Shown: positions 39,743-51,908 of the stretch, one piece after another
Layout of the letters: each line of letters begins with the position of its first letter
How positions within the stretch are numbered: position 1 is the stretch's first letter
Assembly (NCBI GenBank): GCA_902631265.1
Contig: CACOXX010000001.1
Coordinates: 1-64,000, forward strand
From: an uncultured Pelagibacteraceae bacterium
GTDB lineage: Bacteria > Pseudomonadota > Alphaproteobacteria > Pelagibacterales > Pelagibacteraceae
Direction: 5' to 3'
DNA length: 64,000 bases
Notes under the pieces: model-generated
Seen by the model: only the letters and a program-made list of their open reading frames with translations
Databases searched by the model: none
Told to the model about the DNA's origin: nothing
Made by a program: the position numbers and the translations under genes

Positions 39743-41397
39743 ATTTGAACTATATTAATATTTGTAAAAGGTCTTTTTCCTACTTTATTTTTTGTATATT
39801 TTTTACAAACACTTTTAAAAGCATCGATAGCATTTTCTTGTTGTCTGCTATTCGTTAAAGAAAATGTTCTGGCTGTTTTTTCAATTTCATTTTCTAATCC
39901 AAATCTAAAGTCTTCAAAATCATTTATTGGGAGCCCCTTAACTGTAACAATTGGTCTATCATGAATATTTCCTTTTGGTGTGACTAGAATAGTTACTTCC
40001 ATCATTCCATTTATTGAGAGGTTTTTACGCTCTTTAATAGAATTTGAGTCCTCTTCAACACTGATGTTTCCATCTAAATATACTTTTCCTGCAGGTGCTT
40101 TATCATAAACAAAAGGTTTTTCAGCTGGAGCTAATTTAACAATATCCCCATTTATAACTCTAACTGGATTGGGTATTTTCATTTCTTTAGCAAAATTAAT
40201 GTGCTCCTGCATATGTCTGTATTCTCCATGAACTGGTATTACTGATTTTGGTCTTATCCAATTATACATATCTTTTAATTCTTCTCTATTAGGGTGACCG
40301 GATACATGTATAAATTCATCTTCTTCCGTAATTACTTCAATACCTTCAATAACTAATTGATTGTGTAATTTAGAAAGTTTTTTTTCATTTCCAGGTATTA
40401 TTTTAGATGAAAAAATTGCAGTGTCGCCATTTTCAATTGCTACATCTGGATGAGTAAAATTTGATATTCTGCTCATTGCTCCCATAGGTTCCCCTTGAGT
40501 TCCAGTGCATAAATAGACTATTTTATCTCTTGATATTTTTTTGGCATCCCTTGGATCAATAGGTTCAATTACATCTTTAAGATACCCACATTGTCTTGCA
40601 GCTTTAAAAATTCTATTCATAGACCTTCCCACTAAAGAAATCTGTCTTCCTGTTTTATGGGCACAAAAGAAAATAGATTCCATTCTAGCAACATTTGATG
40701 CAAAACATGTAGCTATTATTCTTTTTTTTAACCTTTCAAATATTTTAAGTAAATTTTTTCTTACATCCATTTCCGAACCTGATCTACCGATGCTGAATAC
40801 GTTTGTTGAGTCACATATCATCGCTAAAACTCCTTCATCACCAATTGACTTTAGTTTTTTGGTGTCTATTACGTCTCCAATTAACGGGTTTGGATCACAC
40901 TTCCAATCACCAGTATGTAATACACAGCCAAGTGGAGTTTTAATTTTTAGTCCGTTGGGTTCTAGAATGGAGTGAGTCATAGTTATCAGCTCTATATCAA
41001 ATGGTCCAAGTTTTATGTTACCTCTTAAATTTACTATCTTTAAAAAAGGATGAATGTCTATTTTCTTTTCCTTAAACTTTTCAGTTACTAAAGCTGCAGT
41101 AAATGGAGTGGCATATATATTGCATTTAAGATCTGGCCAGATATGTGAAATCGCTCCGATATGATCTTCGTGAGCGTGGGTAAGAACTATACCAAGTAAT
41201 GACTCTTTTTTATCAACGATAAAACCAGGGTCTGGATAAATTAAGTCAATTCCAGGAACTGTATCATCGGCAAAAGTAACACCAATATCTACAATGATCC
41301 ACTTATGATTTTCTGGTTTACCATAAGCAAACAGATTTAAGTTCATGCCAATTTCACCTGATCCACCTAGTGGACAAAATAATAATTCATCTTTCAT
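39739..41397 (-). CDS. rnj: Ribonuclease J family metallo-beta-lactamase
   Basis: LTHAHEDHIGAI, CDSTNVF, CTGTQGEPMGAMSRI, VSGHPNREEL, PVHGEYRH. Confidence 0.94.
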   Translation of the reverse strand: MKDELLFCPLGGSGEIGMNLNLFAYGKPENHKWIIVDIGVTFADDTVPGIDLIYPDPGFIVDKKESLLGIVLTHAHEDHIGAISHIWPDLKCNIYATPFTAALVTEKFKEKKIDIHPFLKIVNLRGNIKLGPFDIELITMTHSILEPNGLKIKTPLGCVLHTGDWKCDPNPLIGDVIDTKKLKSIGDEGVLAMICDSTNVFSIGRSGSEMDVRKNLLKIFERLKKRIIATCFASNVARMESIFFCAHKTGRQISLVGRSMNRIFKAARQCGYLKDVIEPIDPRDAKKISRDKIVYLCTGTQGEPMGAMSRISNFTHPDVAIENGDTAIFSSKIIPGNEKKLSKLHNQLVIEGIEVITEEDEFIHVSGHPNREELKDMYNWIRPKSVIPVHGEYRHMQEHINFAKEMKIPNPVRVINGDIVKLAPAEKPFVYDKAPAGKVYLDGNISVEEDSNSIKERKNLSINGMMEVTILVTPKGNIHDRPIVTVKGLPINDFEDFRFGLENEIEKTARTFSLTNSRQQENAIDAFKSVCKKYTKNKVGKRPFTNINIVQI

Positions 41398-42155
41398 TTA
41401 TTTAATATTTTATGAGCTTTTATTAATCCTTTTATTGTAAGATTTTTGTCAACCAAAACTTTAAAACTTATATTTGTTTTAAATAAATGCGCAAGACCTC
41501 CAGTTAAAATAATTTTAAAATTTTTTTTAGTAATTTTCGAAATTTTAAAAATTATTTTTTCTATAAGACCGCTATATCCCCAATAAAAACCAGACGCTAC
41601 TGCCTGTTTGGTGTTTTTTCCAATTACTATATTAGTTTTATTTAAATTGATTTTTGGAATTAATTCTGCCTTTGATATTAAATTTTTTAAAGAAAGATTA
41701 ACTCCTGGAGCGATTATACCACCCCAATAGACATCCCTTATGACAACATCAAAAGTAGTAGCTGTTCCAAAATCTACAACTATAAAATTGTTTTTTTTAT
41801 TAAAAACACTGATTGCATTTGCCAGTCTATCTGATCCAATTTGTTTTTTATCAACTTTCAATTTAATTATTTTTTTTTTATAAATATTCTTTAATTCAAT
41901 TATCTTAATTTTTAACTCTCGTTCAAATACCTTCTTAATAATTTTAAAATTAGATGGAACTACACTACAAAAAACAGCTTTATCTTTTATATTAAATTTT
42001 TTTAAAAATAAAACTTTTGATTTAATCTTACTATAAATCATTTCATTACTTTTTAAGGCAATTTTTTTTTCAATTTTATTATTTCTAAAAAAAATTTTAG
42101 TTTCAGTATTACCAATATCACCAACTAAAATATTATTTTTCTTAGATTGACTCAT
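41394..42155 (-). CDS. coaX: Type III pantothenate kinase
   Basis: VGDIGNTETKIF, GSDRLANAISVF, VVDFGTATTFDVV, GGIIAPGVNLSL, LTGGLAHLF. Confidence 0.93.
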   Translation of the reverse strand: MSQSKKNNILVGDIGNTETKIFFRNNKIEKKIALKSNEMIYSKIKSKVLFLKKFNIKDKAVFCSVVPSNFKIIKKVFERELKIKIIELKNIYKKKIIKLKVDKKQIGSDRLANAISVFNKKNNFIVVDFGTATTFDVVIRDVYWGGIIAPGVNLSLKNLISKAELIPKINLNKTNIVIGKNTKQAVASGFYWGYSGLIEKIIFKISKITKKNFKIILTGGLAHLFKTNISFKVLVDKNLTIKGLIKAHKILNK

Positions 42156-42648
42156 ATTTTAATTTAATTTCATTTAGGATTCTAACTCTATTAACTTTTT
42201 TATTAGTAATCTCATACAAACTTGTTGTTTTATAATTCTTTAATTTTGGACTCTTTAATAAGTTCAAGCCTACCCCGACTAATAAATATTTAAAATTCTT
42301 GTAAAAAATTGTTTCTTGCAGAATTCCACAAATTTTATACTGTTTAAACAAGATGTCGTTTGGTTTTTTTATTTTTAGATCGTTTTTTATATATCTTGAT
42401 AAAACCTTTTTTATTATAAGGCAATTTTTATAATTAAACTTATTTAAATTTAGATTATTTGAAATTGAAAAGAAAATAGTTACAAAAAGATTGCCCTTAT
42501 AGGAAACCCATTTATTTCCATGCCTGCCTCTGCCAGAGCTTTGTAGATCACTAGTAACTATTCCATTTTTAATACCTGACCTAATTTTTCTAATAGCAAT
42601 ATCGTTAGTGCTTTTTACTTTTTTGTATTTAAAAATTTTTAACTTCAT
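42142..42648 (-). CDS. birA: Biotin--[acetyl-CoA-carboxylase] ligase, catalytic core only
   Basis: STNDIAIRKI, SSGRGRHGNKWVSYKGNLFVTI, KKPNDILFKQYKICGILQE, GVGLNL; 168 aa; between nuoN and coaX. Confidence 0.85.
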   Translation of the reverse strand: MKLKIFKYKKVKSTNDIAIRKIRSGIKNGIVTSDLQSSGRGRHGNKWVSYKGNLFVTIFFSISNNLNLNKFNYKNCLIIKKVLSRYIKNDLKIKKPNDILFKQYKICGILQETIFYKNFKYLLVGVGLNLLKSPKLKNYKTTSLYEITNKKVNRVRILNEIKLKYESI

Positions 42649-44063
42649 TAAATTATAGTGATATTTGAGACAAAATTATTAATTATGTTTGGGTTTATGA
42701 AATAAATAAGAATAATTGTAGATGAGACCACAAGTATCATTTTAAGGCCAATGCTATGATTTAAGTCATATTTTTCTCTCTGCTCATCGAAGTACATTAC
42801 CTTTATTAATCTTATATAATAAAAGGCTGCTATTACCGTTGAGAGCAAACCTACAATTGCTAAAAAATACATAGACTTTTCAATTACAGCCGTAAAAATA
42901 TAAAACTTTGCAAAAAAACCTGCTAATGGAGGTATCCCTGCTAATGAGAATAAAATGATCATCATAGAAAGTGATAATAAAGGATGATTCTTTGATAAAC
43001 CCGAAAGATCTTCAACTTTATCGAAATATTGATTTTCTCTTTTAAGCATAAATAGACAACAGAAGAATGCTATATTCATTATTAGATATATAATTAAATA
43101 TATTATTGAATTTTGAATACCTTCGTTTGTTCCAACACTCAAACCAGCGAGTGCAAACCCCATGTGGCTTATTGAGCTATAAGCAATTAGTCTTTTCAAT
43201 TTTTTTTGTCCAATCGCAGCTACGGCCCCAAACACCATTGAGCCAATTGATAAAAAAATTATAACTGCTTGCCATTGGTCAAACATTTCAAGGAAAGGTC
43301 CGTATAAAAAATTAATAAACACTGTTAATGCAGCGATCTTTGGAAGAATTGCAAATATTACTGTGACAGATGTAGGTGATCCATCATAAACATCTGGAGC
43401 CCACATGTGAAATGGTACAGCAGTAATCTTAAATGCCAATCCAACTAAAACAAACACTATCCCAAAAATTATACCGTATTCAATTGACTCGCTGTTTTGA
43501 TAAATTAAATCAAAGTTTGTAGAGCTTGAAAAACCATATATTAAAGAGCATCCATACAGTAATAATCCTGATGACAGTGCGCTTAATATAAAATATTTTA
43601 AGCCTGACTCAGAAGAAAGAATATTATCTCTTTTGAAGGCTGCGAGCACATATAATGCTAGAGATTGAAGTTCCAGACCAACATAAAAAACTATTAAATC
43701 ATTAGAACTTACCATTACGAGCATACCAAGAATTGAAGATAAAATTAAAATTGGATACTCAATTTTTAAAATATCATTTTGTTTGACATAATTTAATGAA
43801 CAAAGCATTACAAGGAATGCCGAAATTAATATTATTGACTTGATTAAAGTCGTGAAATAATCGATTTTATAACTGTTATTAAATAGATCTATTGGGAATT
43901 GAGGATTTAAATTGATATTTATCGCAAGTCCCACAAGTAAAATTATACAAGAAAAATTATAAATAAATGATTCACTTTTTTTTTTAAATACACCAATCAA
44001 TAATAGAAATAAAATTGATAATGATAAGAATATTTCTGTGGATATAAAAAAAAGATTTATCAT
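42648..44063 (-). CDS. nuoN: NADH-quinone oxidoreductase subunit N
   Basis: Proton-pumping antiporter-like TM protein; last gene of nuo operon. Confidence 0.95.
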   Translation of the reverse strand: MINLFFISTEIFLSLSILFLLLIGVFKKKSESFIYNFSCIILLVGLAININLNPQFPIDLFNNSYKIDYFTTLIKSIILISAFLVMLCSLNYVKQNDILKIEYPILILSSILGMLVMVSSNDLIVFYVGLELQSLALYVLAAFKRDNILSSESGLKYFILSALSSGLLLYGCSLIYGFSSSTNFDLIYQNSESIEYGIIFGIVFVLVGLAFKITAVPFHMWAPDVYDGSPTSVTVIFAILPKIAALTVFINFLYGPFLEMFDQWQAVIIFLSIGSMVFGAVAAIGQKKLKRLIAYSSISHMGFALAGLSVGTNEGIQNSIIYLIIYLIMNIAFFCCLFMLKRENQYFDKVEDLSGLSKNHPLLSLSMMIILFSLAGIPPLAGFFAKFYIFTAVIEKSMYFLAIVGLLSTVIAAFYYIRLIKVMYFDEQREKYDLNHSIGLKMILVVSSTIILIYFINPNIINNFVSNITII

Positions 44064-45553
44064 TGATTTTGTAAGTTATAGCTATTTAGTTTATCATTAT
44101 ATTCGTTTAAAAAGTTCTCGACTGATACAGAATATGTATTTGAAAATGGATCAGGATAGAAGCCAAAAAAGATTATACTTAATGCTAATAACGTAAGAAT
44201 AGATAACTCAACTTTGTTTAAATCAATTATTTTTAATAATTTTTGATTTGTTAGTTCTCCAAATACAATTCTTTTGTAAAGCCACAACATATATGCTGCG
44301 CCTAAAATTACACCCAAACTTGCTATTGTTGCCACTAAGAAACTTTTTTTAAATGTTCCCATTAAAATCAAAAATTCACCAATAAAACCAGTTGTTCCTG
44401 GTAAACCCAAAGACCCTAAAGTAAATACCATTAATAAAATAGAATATTTTGGCATTACATTTACCAAACCCCCATAATCATTGATACGTCTCGAATGAGT
44501 TCTGTCATAAACAACACCTACTGAGAAAAAGAGTGCAGCAGATACAATGCCATGACTAATCATTTGAAATATTCCTCCTTCAACACCTTGTTGAGTGAAA
44601 GTAAACAAACCTAATGTTACAAAACCCATGTGAGCTACAGATGAGTACGCAATTAATTTTTTCATGTCGTCCTGCATTAAGGCAACTAACGAAGTATAAA
44701 TAATTGCAATTAAACTAATAACAAAAATAAATGGAACAAAATATTCTGACGCAACAGGAAATAGTCCAATTGAAAATCTTATAAATCCATATCCTGCCAT
44801 TTTAAGTAAGATAGCTGCTAATAAAACTGAACCTGCGGTTGGTGCTTCAACATGGGCGTCGGGCAGCCATGTATGCACTGGCCACATTGGTGTTTTTACT
44901 GCAAAAGATGAAAAGAATGCTAACCAAAGTAAGTTTTGGTATTTTGGATCAATGCCCAACTTATAAAGTTCTTCTACATCGGTCGTGCCTGCTATCCAAT
45001 AAATAGATATTACCGCTATTAACATTAAAACTGAGCCAAGAAGAGTAAATAAAAAAAACTTGAATGCAGAATACACGCGTCTTTCTCCACCCCAAATACC
45101 AATGATTAAAAACATTGGTATTAAACCTCCTTCAAAAAATAAGTAGAAAATTACCAAATCTAAAGAGCAAAAAACTCCAATCATTAAAGTTTCCATTAAT
45201 AAGATTGCTATTAAAAACTCTTTAAGTCTATTCTTTATAGATGAGTTAACTGACAAAATACAAAGTGGGGTTATGAAAGTAGTTAAAATGATAAATAATA
45301 TTGAGATTCCATCTACTCCGACTTTGTAATTGATAAAATCTTTTATCCAGACTCTACTTTCTACAAACTGAAATTCATAACTAGATTGATCAAAAATTAA
45401 CCATAAGTAAATAGATATTAAAAAATTAATGATTGATACAAATAAAGAAACATACTTGATGCCGGTAATATTTTTTGAATTAATGAAAAAAAGAAATAGT
45501 GCGCCAATTGACGGCAAAAGGATTAGTGAAGAAATAATTGGAAAATTCATCAT
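44060..45553 (-). CDS. nuoM: NADH-quinone oxidoreductase subunit M
   Basis: VGVDGISILFIILTTF, WLPDAHVEAPTAGSVLLAAILLKMAGYG. Confidence 0.96.
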   Translation of the reverse strand: MMNFPIISSLILLPSIGALFLFFINSKNITGIKYVSLFVSIINFLISIYLWLIFDQSSYEFQFVESRVWIKDFINYKVGVDGISILFIILTTFITPLCILSVNSSIKNRLKEFLIAILLMETLMIGVFCSLDLVIFYLFFEGGLIPMFLIIGIWGGERRVYSAFKFFLFTLLGSVLMLIAVISIYWIAGTTDVEELYKLGIDPKYQNLLWLAFFSSFAVKTPMWPVHTWLPDAHVEAPTAGSVLLAAILLKMAGYGFIRFSIGLFPVASEYFVPFIFVISLIAIIYTSLVALMQDDMKKLIAYSSVAHMGFVTLGLFTFTQQGVEGGIFQMISHGIVSAALFFSVGVVYDRTHSRRINDYGGLVNVMPKYSILLMVFTLGSLGLPGTTGFIGEFLILMGTFKKSFLVATIASLGVILGAAYMLWLYKRIVFGELTNQKLLKIIDLNKVELSILTLLALSIIFFGFYPDPFSNTYSVSVENFLNEYNDKLNSYNLQNQ

Positions 45554-47463
45554 TTGATAATCAAATAAGTCAGTATTAAAGAAAATCCAATCAACATTAT
45601 AAATGCATATTGATAAATAAAACCATTCTGAAATTTTACTGCTTTTATCGATAAGCCTTTTATAAGATTTGAAATACCATCTGGTCCAAATCTATCTATT
45701 GTTAAACCATCAATCTTTTTCCAAAAAAATAGACCTAATTTTTTACAAGGTTCTACAAAAATATAAGAATAAAGCTCATCAAAATACCATTTCTTTTTTA
45801 AAAAATTTATTAATGGATAATTAGTTTTTGTAAAATTTTCTAATACACTTTTGTCCTTCAAAAATAGGTAGTAAGAAATCGGTATGCTTAAAGTTACTAT
45901 AGTTGGGGTCAATAAAATAAACCACAGTGGAGGATGATCTTCACTCAATGGCTCTAAAAATTTAATAGACTCTCCCCAAAAATTAACACTACTTTGATTA
46001 CCTATTAATAGCTCTTTAAAAAAGAAACCTGCAAAAATTGAGCCTAAACCAAGAATTATAAGTGGCAAAACCATTACCGCTGGTGACTCGTGAACTTTTT
46101 CGTATTTGACTTCTTCATTGTTATAATTTCCATGAAAAGTTTTAAAAAATAATCTCCAAGAGTAAATTGCTGTTAACATAGCCGTAACAATTCCAATACC
46201 AGCAGCATACATACCTGTTACATTTCCCTTTAAATAAGCAAATTCAATAATTGCATCTTTAGAATAAAAACCAGATAAAAAAGGGAAGCCAGTTAAAGCT
46301 AATGTGCCCACCAGCATTAGGGCGTAAGTGTAAGGGATCTTTTTGTAAACCCCGCCCATTTTTTCGATATTCTGTTCGTCTTTAAAAGAGTGTATTACAG
46401 AACCAGCTCCTAAAAAAAGTAAAGCCTTAAAAAAAGCATGAGTAAATAGATGAAACATTGCAACGTTATATGCGCCTACACCAGTTGCAAAAAACATATA
46501 TCCAAGCTGGCTACATGTTGAATAAGCAATTATCTTTTTTATATCGGTTTGGACTAATGCAATTGTAGCAGCAAAAAAAGCTGTACTCATTCCAATAACA
46601 GTAATTATATTGAGTGCTAATTCTGAATATTCATAAATAGGGGAACATCTTACAACTAGAAAAACACCTGCAGTAACCATTGTTGCAGCGTGGATTAATG
46701 CAGATACAGGTGTTGGCCCTTCCATTGCATCGGGTAACCAAGTATGTAAAAAAATCTGGGCTGATTTTCCCATTGCACCTATAAATAACAATATACAAAT
46801 TAAATCTATTGATTTAAATTCAAAACCAAGAAAATTTATATTTTTTGCATTCAAAGTTTGAATTTGATTGAATACCTCATTGTAATTAACTGTTCCAAAA
46901 TAATAAAAAATTAAAAAAATACCAAGAGCAAAACCAAAATCTCCAACTCTATTTACTACGAAAGCTTTAATAGCGGCCGCATTTGCGGCTTTTTTTTTAA
47001 ACCAAAAACCAATTAAAAAATACGAACAAAGACCTACTCCTTCCCATCCAAAGAATAATTGTAAAAAATTGTCTGAAGTAACCAGCACTAACATTGCAAA
47101 TGTAAATAAAGATAAATAAGACATGAACCTTGGTTTGTGAGGATCGTGAGACATATAACCAATTGAGTAGATATGAACCAACGCTGAAACAAGCGTAACC
47201 ACAACCATCATGAGTGAGGATAATGCATCTACTTTTATGGACCAATTTACATTTAAAGTGCCTGAGTTTATCCAACTAGAGATTAATAAATTATTTGAGT
47301 ATCCATAATTTAATACTTTAAAAAAAACTATTATTGAAAGGATAGAAGAAATACTTACAAAAAGACTTGTCATAAATTGAGAATATTTTTGGTCAAATTT
47401 ATTTCCAAAAAAACCAGCAATAAATGCACCTAGCAATGGTAAAAAAATTATGAGATATTCCAT
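45550..47463 (-). CDS. nuoL: NADH-quinone oxidoreductase subunit L
   Basis: FFGWEGVGLCSYFLIGFW, HTWLPDAMEGPTPVSALIHAATMVTAGVFLV. Confidence 0.96.
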   Translation of the reverse strand: MEYLIIFLPLLGAFIAGFFGNKFDQKYSQFMTSLFVSISSILSIIVFFKVLNYGYSNNLLISSWINSGTLNVNWSIKVDALSSLMMVVVTLVSALVHIYSIGYMSHDPHKPRFMSYLSLFTFAMLVLVTSDNFLQLFFGWEGVGLCSYFLIGFWFKKKAANAAAIKAFVVNRVGDFGFALGIFLIFYYFGTVNYNEVFNQIQTLNAKNINFLGFEFKSIDLICILLFIGAMGKSAQIFLHTWLPDAMEGPTPVSALIHAATMVTAGVFLVVRCSPIYEYSELALNIITVIGMSTAFFAATIALVQTDIKKIIAYSTCSQLGYMFFATGVGAYNVAMFHLFTHAFFKALLFLGAGSVIHSFKDEQNIEKMGGVYKKIPYTYALMLVGTLALTGFPFLSGFYSKDAIIEFAYLKGNVTGMYAAGIGIVTAMLTAIYSWRLFFKTFHGNYNNEEVKYEKVHESPAVMVLPLIILGLGSIFAGFFFKELLIGNQSSVNFWGESIKFLEPLSEDHPPLWFILLTPTIVTLSIPISYYLFLKDKSVLENFTKTNYPLINFLKKKWYFDELYSYIFVEPCKKLGLFFWKKIDGLTIDRFGPDGISNLIKGLSIKAVKFQNGFIYQYAFIMLIGFSLILTYLIIK

Positions 47464-47464
47464 A

Positions 47465-47776
47465 TTAACCCTTTAGATTTTCAATTTCTTCTACTCTTAT
47501 TGTTCCTGCGTTACGATAATAGACTACGATTATTGCCAAACCGATAGCTGCCTCTGCTGCTGCAACAGTCAAAATAAATAAAGTAAATATCTGGCCAGAT
47601 AAGTCTTGAAGAAATATTGAGAAAGATACTAGATTAATATTTACTGCTAGTAATATTAATTCTATACTCATTAAAATAACAATTACATTTTTTCTATTTA
47701 AAAATATCCCAATTACACCAATAGTAAAAATGATTGCCCCTAATGTAAGATAATGTCCAAGAGAAACTTCAAACAT
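47465..47776 (-). CDS. nuoK: NADH-quinone oxidoreductase subunit K
   Basis: [39 protein letters not shown]...[15 protein letters not shown]. Confidence 0.96.
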   Translation of the reverse strand: MFEVSLGHYLTLGAIIFTIGVIGIFLNRKNVIVILMSIELILLAVNINLVSFSIFLQDLSGQIFTLFILTVAAAEAAIGLAIIVVYYRNAGTIRVEEIENLKG

Positions 47777-48401
47777 CTATTTTAACTCCCTCATTTGATT
47801 TAACTTCTACTAACTCAACACCTTGATTTTTTTCTCTAGATATTTGGCTAAAATAATTTTGTCTTTTAACTCCTTCTCTTTTTCTAAATGTGAGAACGAT
47901 TGCTCCAATCATGGCTACGAGTAATATCATCCCTGAAATTTGAAATAGATGAATATATTCTGTATATAAAACACTCCCAATGGTATGAGTATTTGTAGGA
48001 TTAGAAATCAGATTATCAGAAAAGTTTTCGATAATGTCAGGTTTGTACTTCCATCCTCCAATTACAATAATCAATTCAAAAAAAATTATCAAACTTACAA
48101 TTAATCCTATAGGTATGTGAGTACTTGTATCACTTGATTTAAACCATTGATTTTTTTGCTGAGCAACGTTCAGCATCATTACAACAAATAGAAATAAAAC
48201 TGCAACAGCCCCAACATAAACAATTAACATTATCATTCCTAAAAATTCCGCACCTATCATAATAAAAAGGCACGATATCGATATAAAATCCAATATTAAA
48301 AAAAAAACAGAATGAACTGTATTCTTAGACACAGTTACCATTATTGCAGAAATTATTGCAACAAATGAAAAAAAATAAAAAAATATAGCGTGTGCTAACA
48401 T
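47769..48401 (-). CDS. nuoJ: NADH-quinone oxidoreductase subunit J
   Basis: [51 protein letters not shown]. Confidence 0.95.
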   Translation of the reverse strand: MLAHAIFFYFFSFVAIISAIMVTVSKNTVHSVFFLILDFISISCLFIMIGAEFLGMIMLIVYVGAVAVLFLFVVMMLNVAQQKNQWFKSSDTSTHIPIGLIVSLIIFFELIIVIGGWKYKPDIIENFSDNLISNPTNTHTIGSVLYTEYIHLFQISGMILLVAMIGAIVLTFRKREGVKRQNYFSQISREKNQGVELVEVKSNEGVKIDV

Positions 48402-48407
48402 TTGCTA

Positions 48408-48893
48408 TTATCTATAAGGGTTATCAGCTTTTATATTTGCAGCTAAAACATTCTCCCATCTGTCTCCATTTTCTAAAAGCTTTTCTTTGTTGTAATAAAG
48501 CTCTTCCCTAGTATGTGTTGCAAATTCAAAGTTAGGACCTTGCACTATAGCATCAACCGGACACGACTCTTCACACAAACCACAATAGATACATTTTAGC
48601 ATATCAATATCGTATCTAGTTGTTTTTCTACTTCCGTCTTCTCTTGCTGTAGACTCTATTGTTATTGCCTGAGCTGGACAAACAGCTTCACAAAGTTTAC
48701 ATGCTATACATCTTTCCTCGCCGTTTGGGTATCTTCTTAAGGCGTGCTCTCCCCTATATCGTGGTGAAATCTTGCCTTTTTCAAAAGGATAATTAAGCGT
48801 TTTTTTTGGTTTAAATGACTCCTTTAAAGCTATCAACAAACCTGTCAAAAAATCTATTAAAAATACTGTTTTAAATATTCGAATTATATTCAT
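48408..48893 (-). CDS. nuoI: NADH-quinone oxidoreductase subunit I (2x[4Fe-4S])
   Basis: [12 protein letters not shown] and [17 protein letters not shown]. Confidence 0.97.
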   Translation of the reverse strand: MNIIRIFKTVFLIDFLTGLLIALKESFKPKKTLNYPFEKGKISPRYRGEHALRRYPNGEERCIACKLCEAVCPAQAITIESTAREDGSRKTTRYDIDMLKCIYCGLCEESCPVDAIVQGPNFEFATHTREELYYNKEKLLENGDRWENVLAANIKADNPYR

Positions 48894-48896
48894 AGT

Positions 48897-49895
48897 TTAA
48901 TATACAGGTAATAAGTCAAAATATAATAAATAACCAGAAGTTAATACCACCCAAATTAACGAGAAAGGTAGAAAAACCTTCCATCCAAGCCTCATAAGTT
49001 GGTCATATCGATATCTTGGCACAATAGCTTTAATTAGTGCAAACAAAACAAACAAAAATAAAATTTTTAATATTAGCCATACTGGTGGAGGTACCATTTC
49101 AAACAATGGGGTATCCATTGGTGCTAACCAACCTCCCAGAAAAAGAATTGACCCAAGTGCACACATAAGCAAAATATTTGCATATTCACCCAACCAAAAC
49201 ATTGCATACATCATACCGCTATATTCTGTTTGATAACCCGCAACTAATTCAGCCTCTGCTTCAGGTAAATCAAATGGTGGTCTATTTGTCTCTGCAAGCG
49301 ATGAAATAAAGAAAATTACAAACATTGGGAATAAAGGAATTACAAACCAAATTTTCTCTTGAGCTAAAACTATATCACTTAAGTTTAACGAACCAACGCA
49401 CAATAAAACATTGATGATTATCACTCCAATAGAAACTTCATAAGAGACCATTTGTGCAGCAGATCTTATTGAGCCTAAAAATGGATACTTTGAATTTGAG
49501 GCCCAGCCGCCCATTATTATTCCATAAACACCCAAAGAAGAAATTGCAAATATGTAAAGGATACCAACATTAATGTCAGCCAAAACATAATCTTCACTAA
49601 AAGGAATTACTGCCCATGCAATAAGAGCTAAAGTCATTGTAACTATTGGGGCTAAAATAAAAATGACTTTATTCGAACTTGCGGGTATTATAATTTCCTT
49701 AAAGATATATTTAAGCGCATCTGCCAAAGTTTGAAATAAGCCGAAAGGACCTACTACATTTGGCCCTCTTCTTTTTTGAACAAAAGCCCAAATTCTTCTA
49801 TCAAGCCACACAATCATTGCTACTGATACAAGAACAGGAATTAAAACATAAAGTATTTTGTAGATTTCAGAAAATAATAAATTTATGTATTCCAT
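48897..49895 (-). CDS. nuoH: NADH-quinone oxidoreductase subunit H
   Basis: [51 protein letters not shown]. Confidence 0.97.
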   Translation of the reverse strand: MEYINLLFSEIYKILYVLIPVLVSVAMIVWLDRRIWAFVQKRRGPNVVGPFGLFQTLADALKYIFKEIIIPASSNKVIFILAPIVTMTLALIAWAVIPFSEDYVLADINVGILYIFAISSLGVYGIIMGGWASNSKYPFLGSIRSAAQMVSYEVSIGVIIINVLLCVGSLNLSDIVLAQEKIWFVIPLFPMFVIFFISSLAETNRPPFDLPEAEAELVAGYQTEYSGMMYAMFWLGEYANILLMCALGSILFLGGWLAPMDTPLFEMVPPPVWLILKILFLFVLFALIKAIVPRYRYDQLMRLGWKVFLPFSLIWVVLTSGYLLYFDLLPVY

Positions 49896-51908
49896 TTAAC
49901 CATCAGTTCCAGTTTTCAAAGAAACAAGTTTTAAATTTCTGCATTCTGCCATTGTCTTTGAAGATCTTGCTATAACGTTAGTGAAATAATAATCAATTTT
50001 ATCGACGAAAATTTCTTCGTTTGTAAAATCATTTTTTTCTATTTCAGCGGTTTTTTTTGTTTTTTGATTGAGATAATTTAAAAGGTTATCTATAAGTTCT
50101 TGTTTATTTGTATAAAGACTTTTGCCCTTAAGTTTCTTTGATAATTCATTAACAATTTCCCAATCTTCCTTTGCTTCACCAGGTGGATAGGAAGCCTTAA
50201 AAGCTAATTGTAAGTTACCCTCAAGATTAGTGAAATATCCATCTTGTTCTGTATATGCCGCGCTAGGCAATATTAGATCTGCCATTTCAGCTCCCCTGTC
50301 ACCATGAGTTCCTATATAAACAATAAATTCATTTTTCTTTTTGATATTCAAATTATCCTGACCAAATAAGAAGACTAATTCAAATTGATTTGATAACACA
50401 TTATCTATAGTTTCATTGTCTAAAATATCCAAATCATATGCACCAACAGTTGATGCATTATTAGAAAGGACGTTTAAAGCATTCCAATCATCGTTTATTT
50501 TATTATTTTCTGATAAAAATTTTTTCATTCCCTCAAATAAGTACTCTGAGGAGTTAAGTTTAAGAGCTGATTGTCCAAAAATAACAATAGGATTTTTTGC
50601 AGAAATTATTTTTTTTGAGATTTCGTGTTCATTTAAAATTATTTTTTTTAACTCATCAGTGTTGCTTGATATTACTTTATATGGATATGTTAAATCCCCA
50701 ACATCATTCAAAGAATAAATTTCCATATTATTCTTTAAATAACTTTTTCGTATTCTTGAATTCAAAATTGTTGCTTCATGACGTGGATTAGTCCCAACCA
50801 AAAGAATAAAATCTGATTTCTCTATATTTGAAATTTGGGTATTAAAAATATAATTGGTTCGTGAACTATTATTTACATAAGTTTTTACAGGTCTTGAGTC
50901 CAAGTTTTTACAGTTCAAAATTTTATTAAAAAACTCTTTAACAGAAAATAGAGTTTCCATATTCGTAAGATCACCAGTTATACATCCAATTTTATCAGAA
51001 TTTGTGCTTTTAATTTTATCAGTTAAGATCCCATAAGCATCCTCCCATGAAATTTTTTTAAATCCATCATTAGATCTTGTATAAGGAGTATCAAGTCTTT
51101 GATATTTTAAGCCATCGCATGCATAACGAGTTTTATCTGATATCCACTCCTCATTAATGCTTTCATTAATTTTTGGAAGTATACGCTTCACTTCCCAACC
51201 ATATGTATCAATTCTTATATTTGAACCAACTGCATCCATAACATCGATCGACTCTGTTTTTTTTAATTCCCATGGTCTAGCTTCAAAAACATATGGCTTC
51301 GATGTTAATGCGCCAACTGGACACAAATCAATGACATTGCCTGATAGCTCTGACTCCATAGATTTTTCTAAATATGTAGTTATTTGAGTATCTTCGCCTC
51401 TACCAATTGCTCCAATTTCAGAAACACCAGCAACTTCAGTTGCAAATCTTATACACCTTGTACAGTGAATGCATCTAGTCATTTGAGTTTTGATAAGAGG
51501 ACCCATATATTTTTCAGGAACAAATCTTTTATTTTCTTTAAATCTTGATTTATCAATTCCATAAAACATTGATTGATCTTGTAAATCGCATTCACCTCCT
51601 TGATCACAAACTGGACAATCGAGTGGGTGGTTTGCTAATAAAAATTCCATAACGCCTTTTCTTGCTTTTTCAACAAACTCAGTATTTGTTTTAATATTCA
51701 TTCCATCCGCTACAGGCATTGCACAAGATGCAACCGGTTTTGGGGATTTTTCAATCTCAACTAGGCACATTCTACAGTTTCCTGCAATTGAAAGTTTTTC
51801 ATGATAACAAAATCTTGGTATTTCAGCTCCAGCTTGTTCACATGCCTGCAAAACTGTTAAGCCATCTTCTACTTCTAATTCGTTATTATTAACTTTTATT
51901 TTGGGCAT
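49896..51908 (-). CDS. nuoG: NADH-quinone oxidoreductase subunit G
   Basis: [61 protein letters not shown]. Confidence 0.96.
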   Translation of the reverse strand: MPKIKVNNNELEVEDGLTVLQACEQAGAEIPRFCYHEKLSIAGNCRMCLVEIEKSPKPVASCAMPVADGMNIKTNTEFVEKARKGVMEFLLANHPLDCPVCDQGGECDLQDQSMFYGIDKSRFKENKRFVPEKYMGPLIKTQMTRCIHCTRCIRFATEVAGVSEIGAIGRGEDTQITTYLEKSMESELSGNVIDLCPVGALTSKPYVFEARPWELKKTESIDVMDAVGSNIRIDTYGWEVKRILPKINESINEEWISDKTRYACDGLKYQRLDTPYTRSNDGFKKISWEDAYGILTDKIKSTNSDKIGCITGDLTNMETLFSVKEFFNKILNCKNLDSRPVKTYVNNSSRTNYIFNTQISNIEKSDFILLVGTNPRHEATILNSRIRKSYLKNNMEIYSLNDVGDLTYPYKVISSNTDELKKIILNEHEISKKIISAKNPIVIFGQSALKLNSSEYLFEGMKKFLSENNKINDDWNALNVLSNNASTVGAYDLDILDNETIDNVLSNQFELVFLFGQDNLNIKKKNEFIVYIGTHGDRGAEMADLILPSAAYTEQDGYFTNLEGNLQLAFKASYPPGEAKEDWEIVNELSKKLKGKSLYTNKQELIDNLLNYLNQKTKKTAEIEKNDFTNEEIFVDKIDYYFTNVIARSSKTMAECRNLKLVSLKTGTDG

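Noticed and set aside
46997-47275. Alternative-frame minus-strand ORF inside nuoL
   Set aside because: Fully embedded in conserved nuoL sequence, no family features; frame-shifted artefact.
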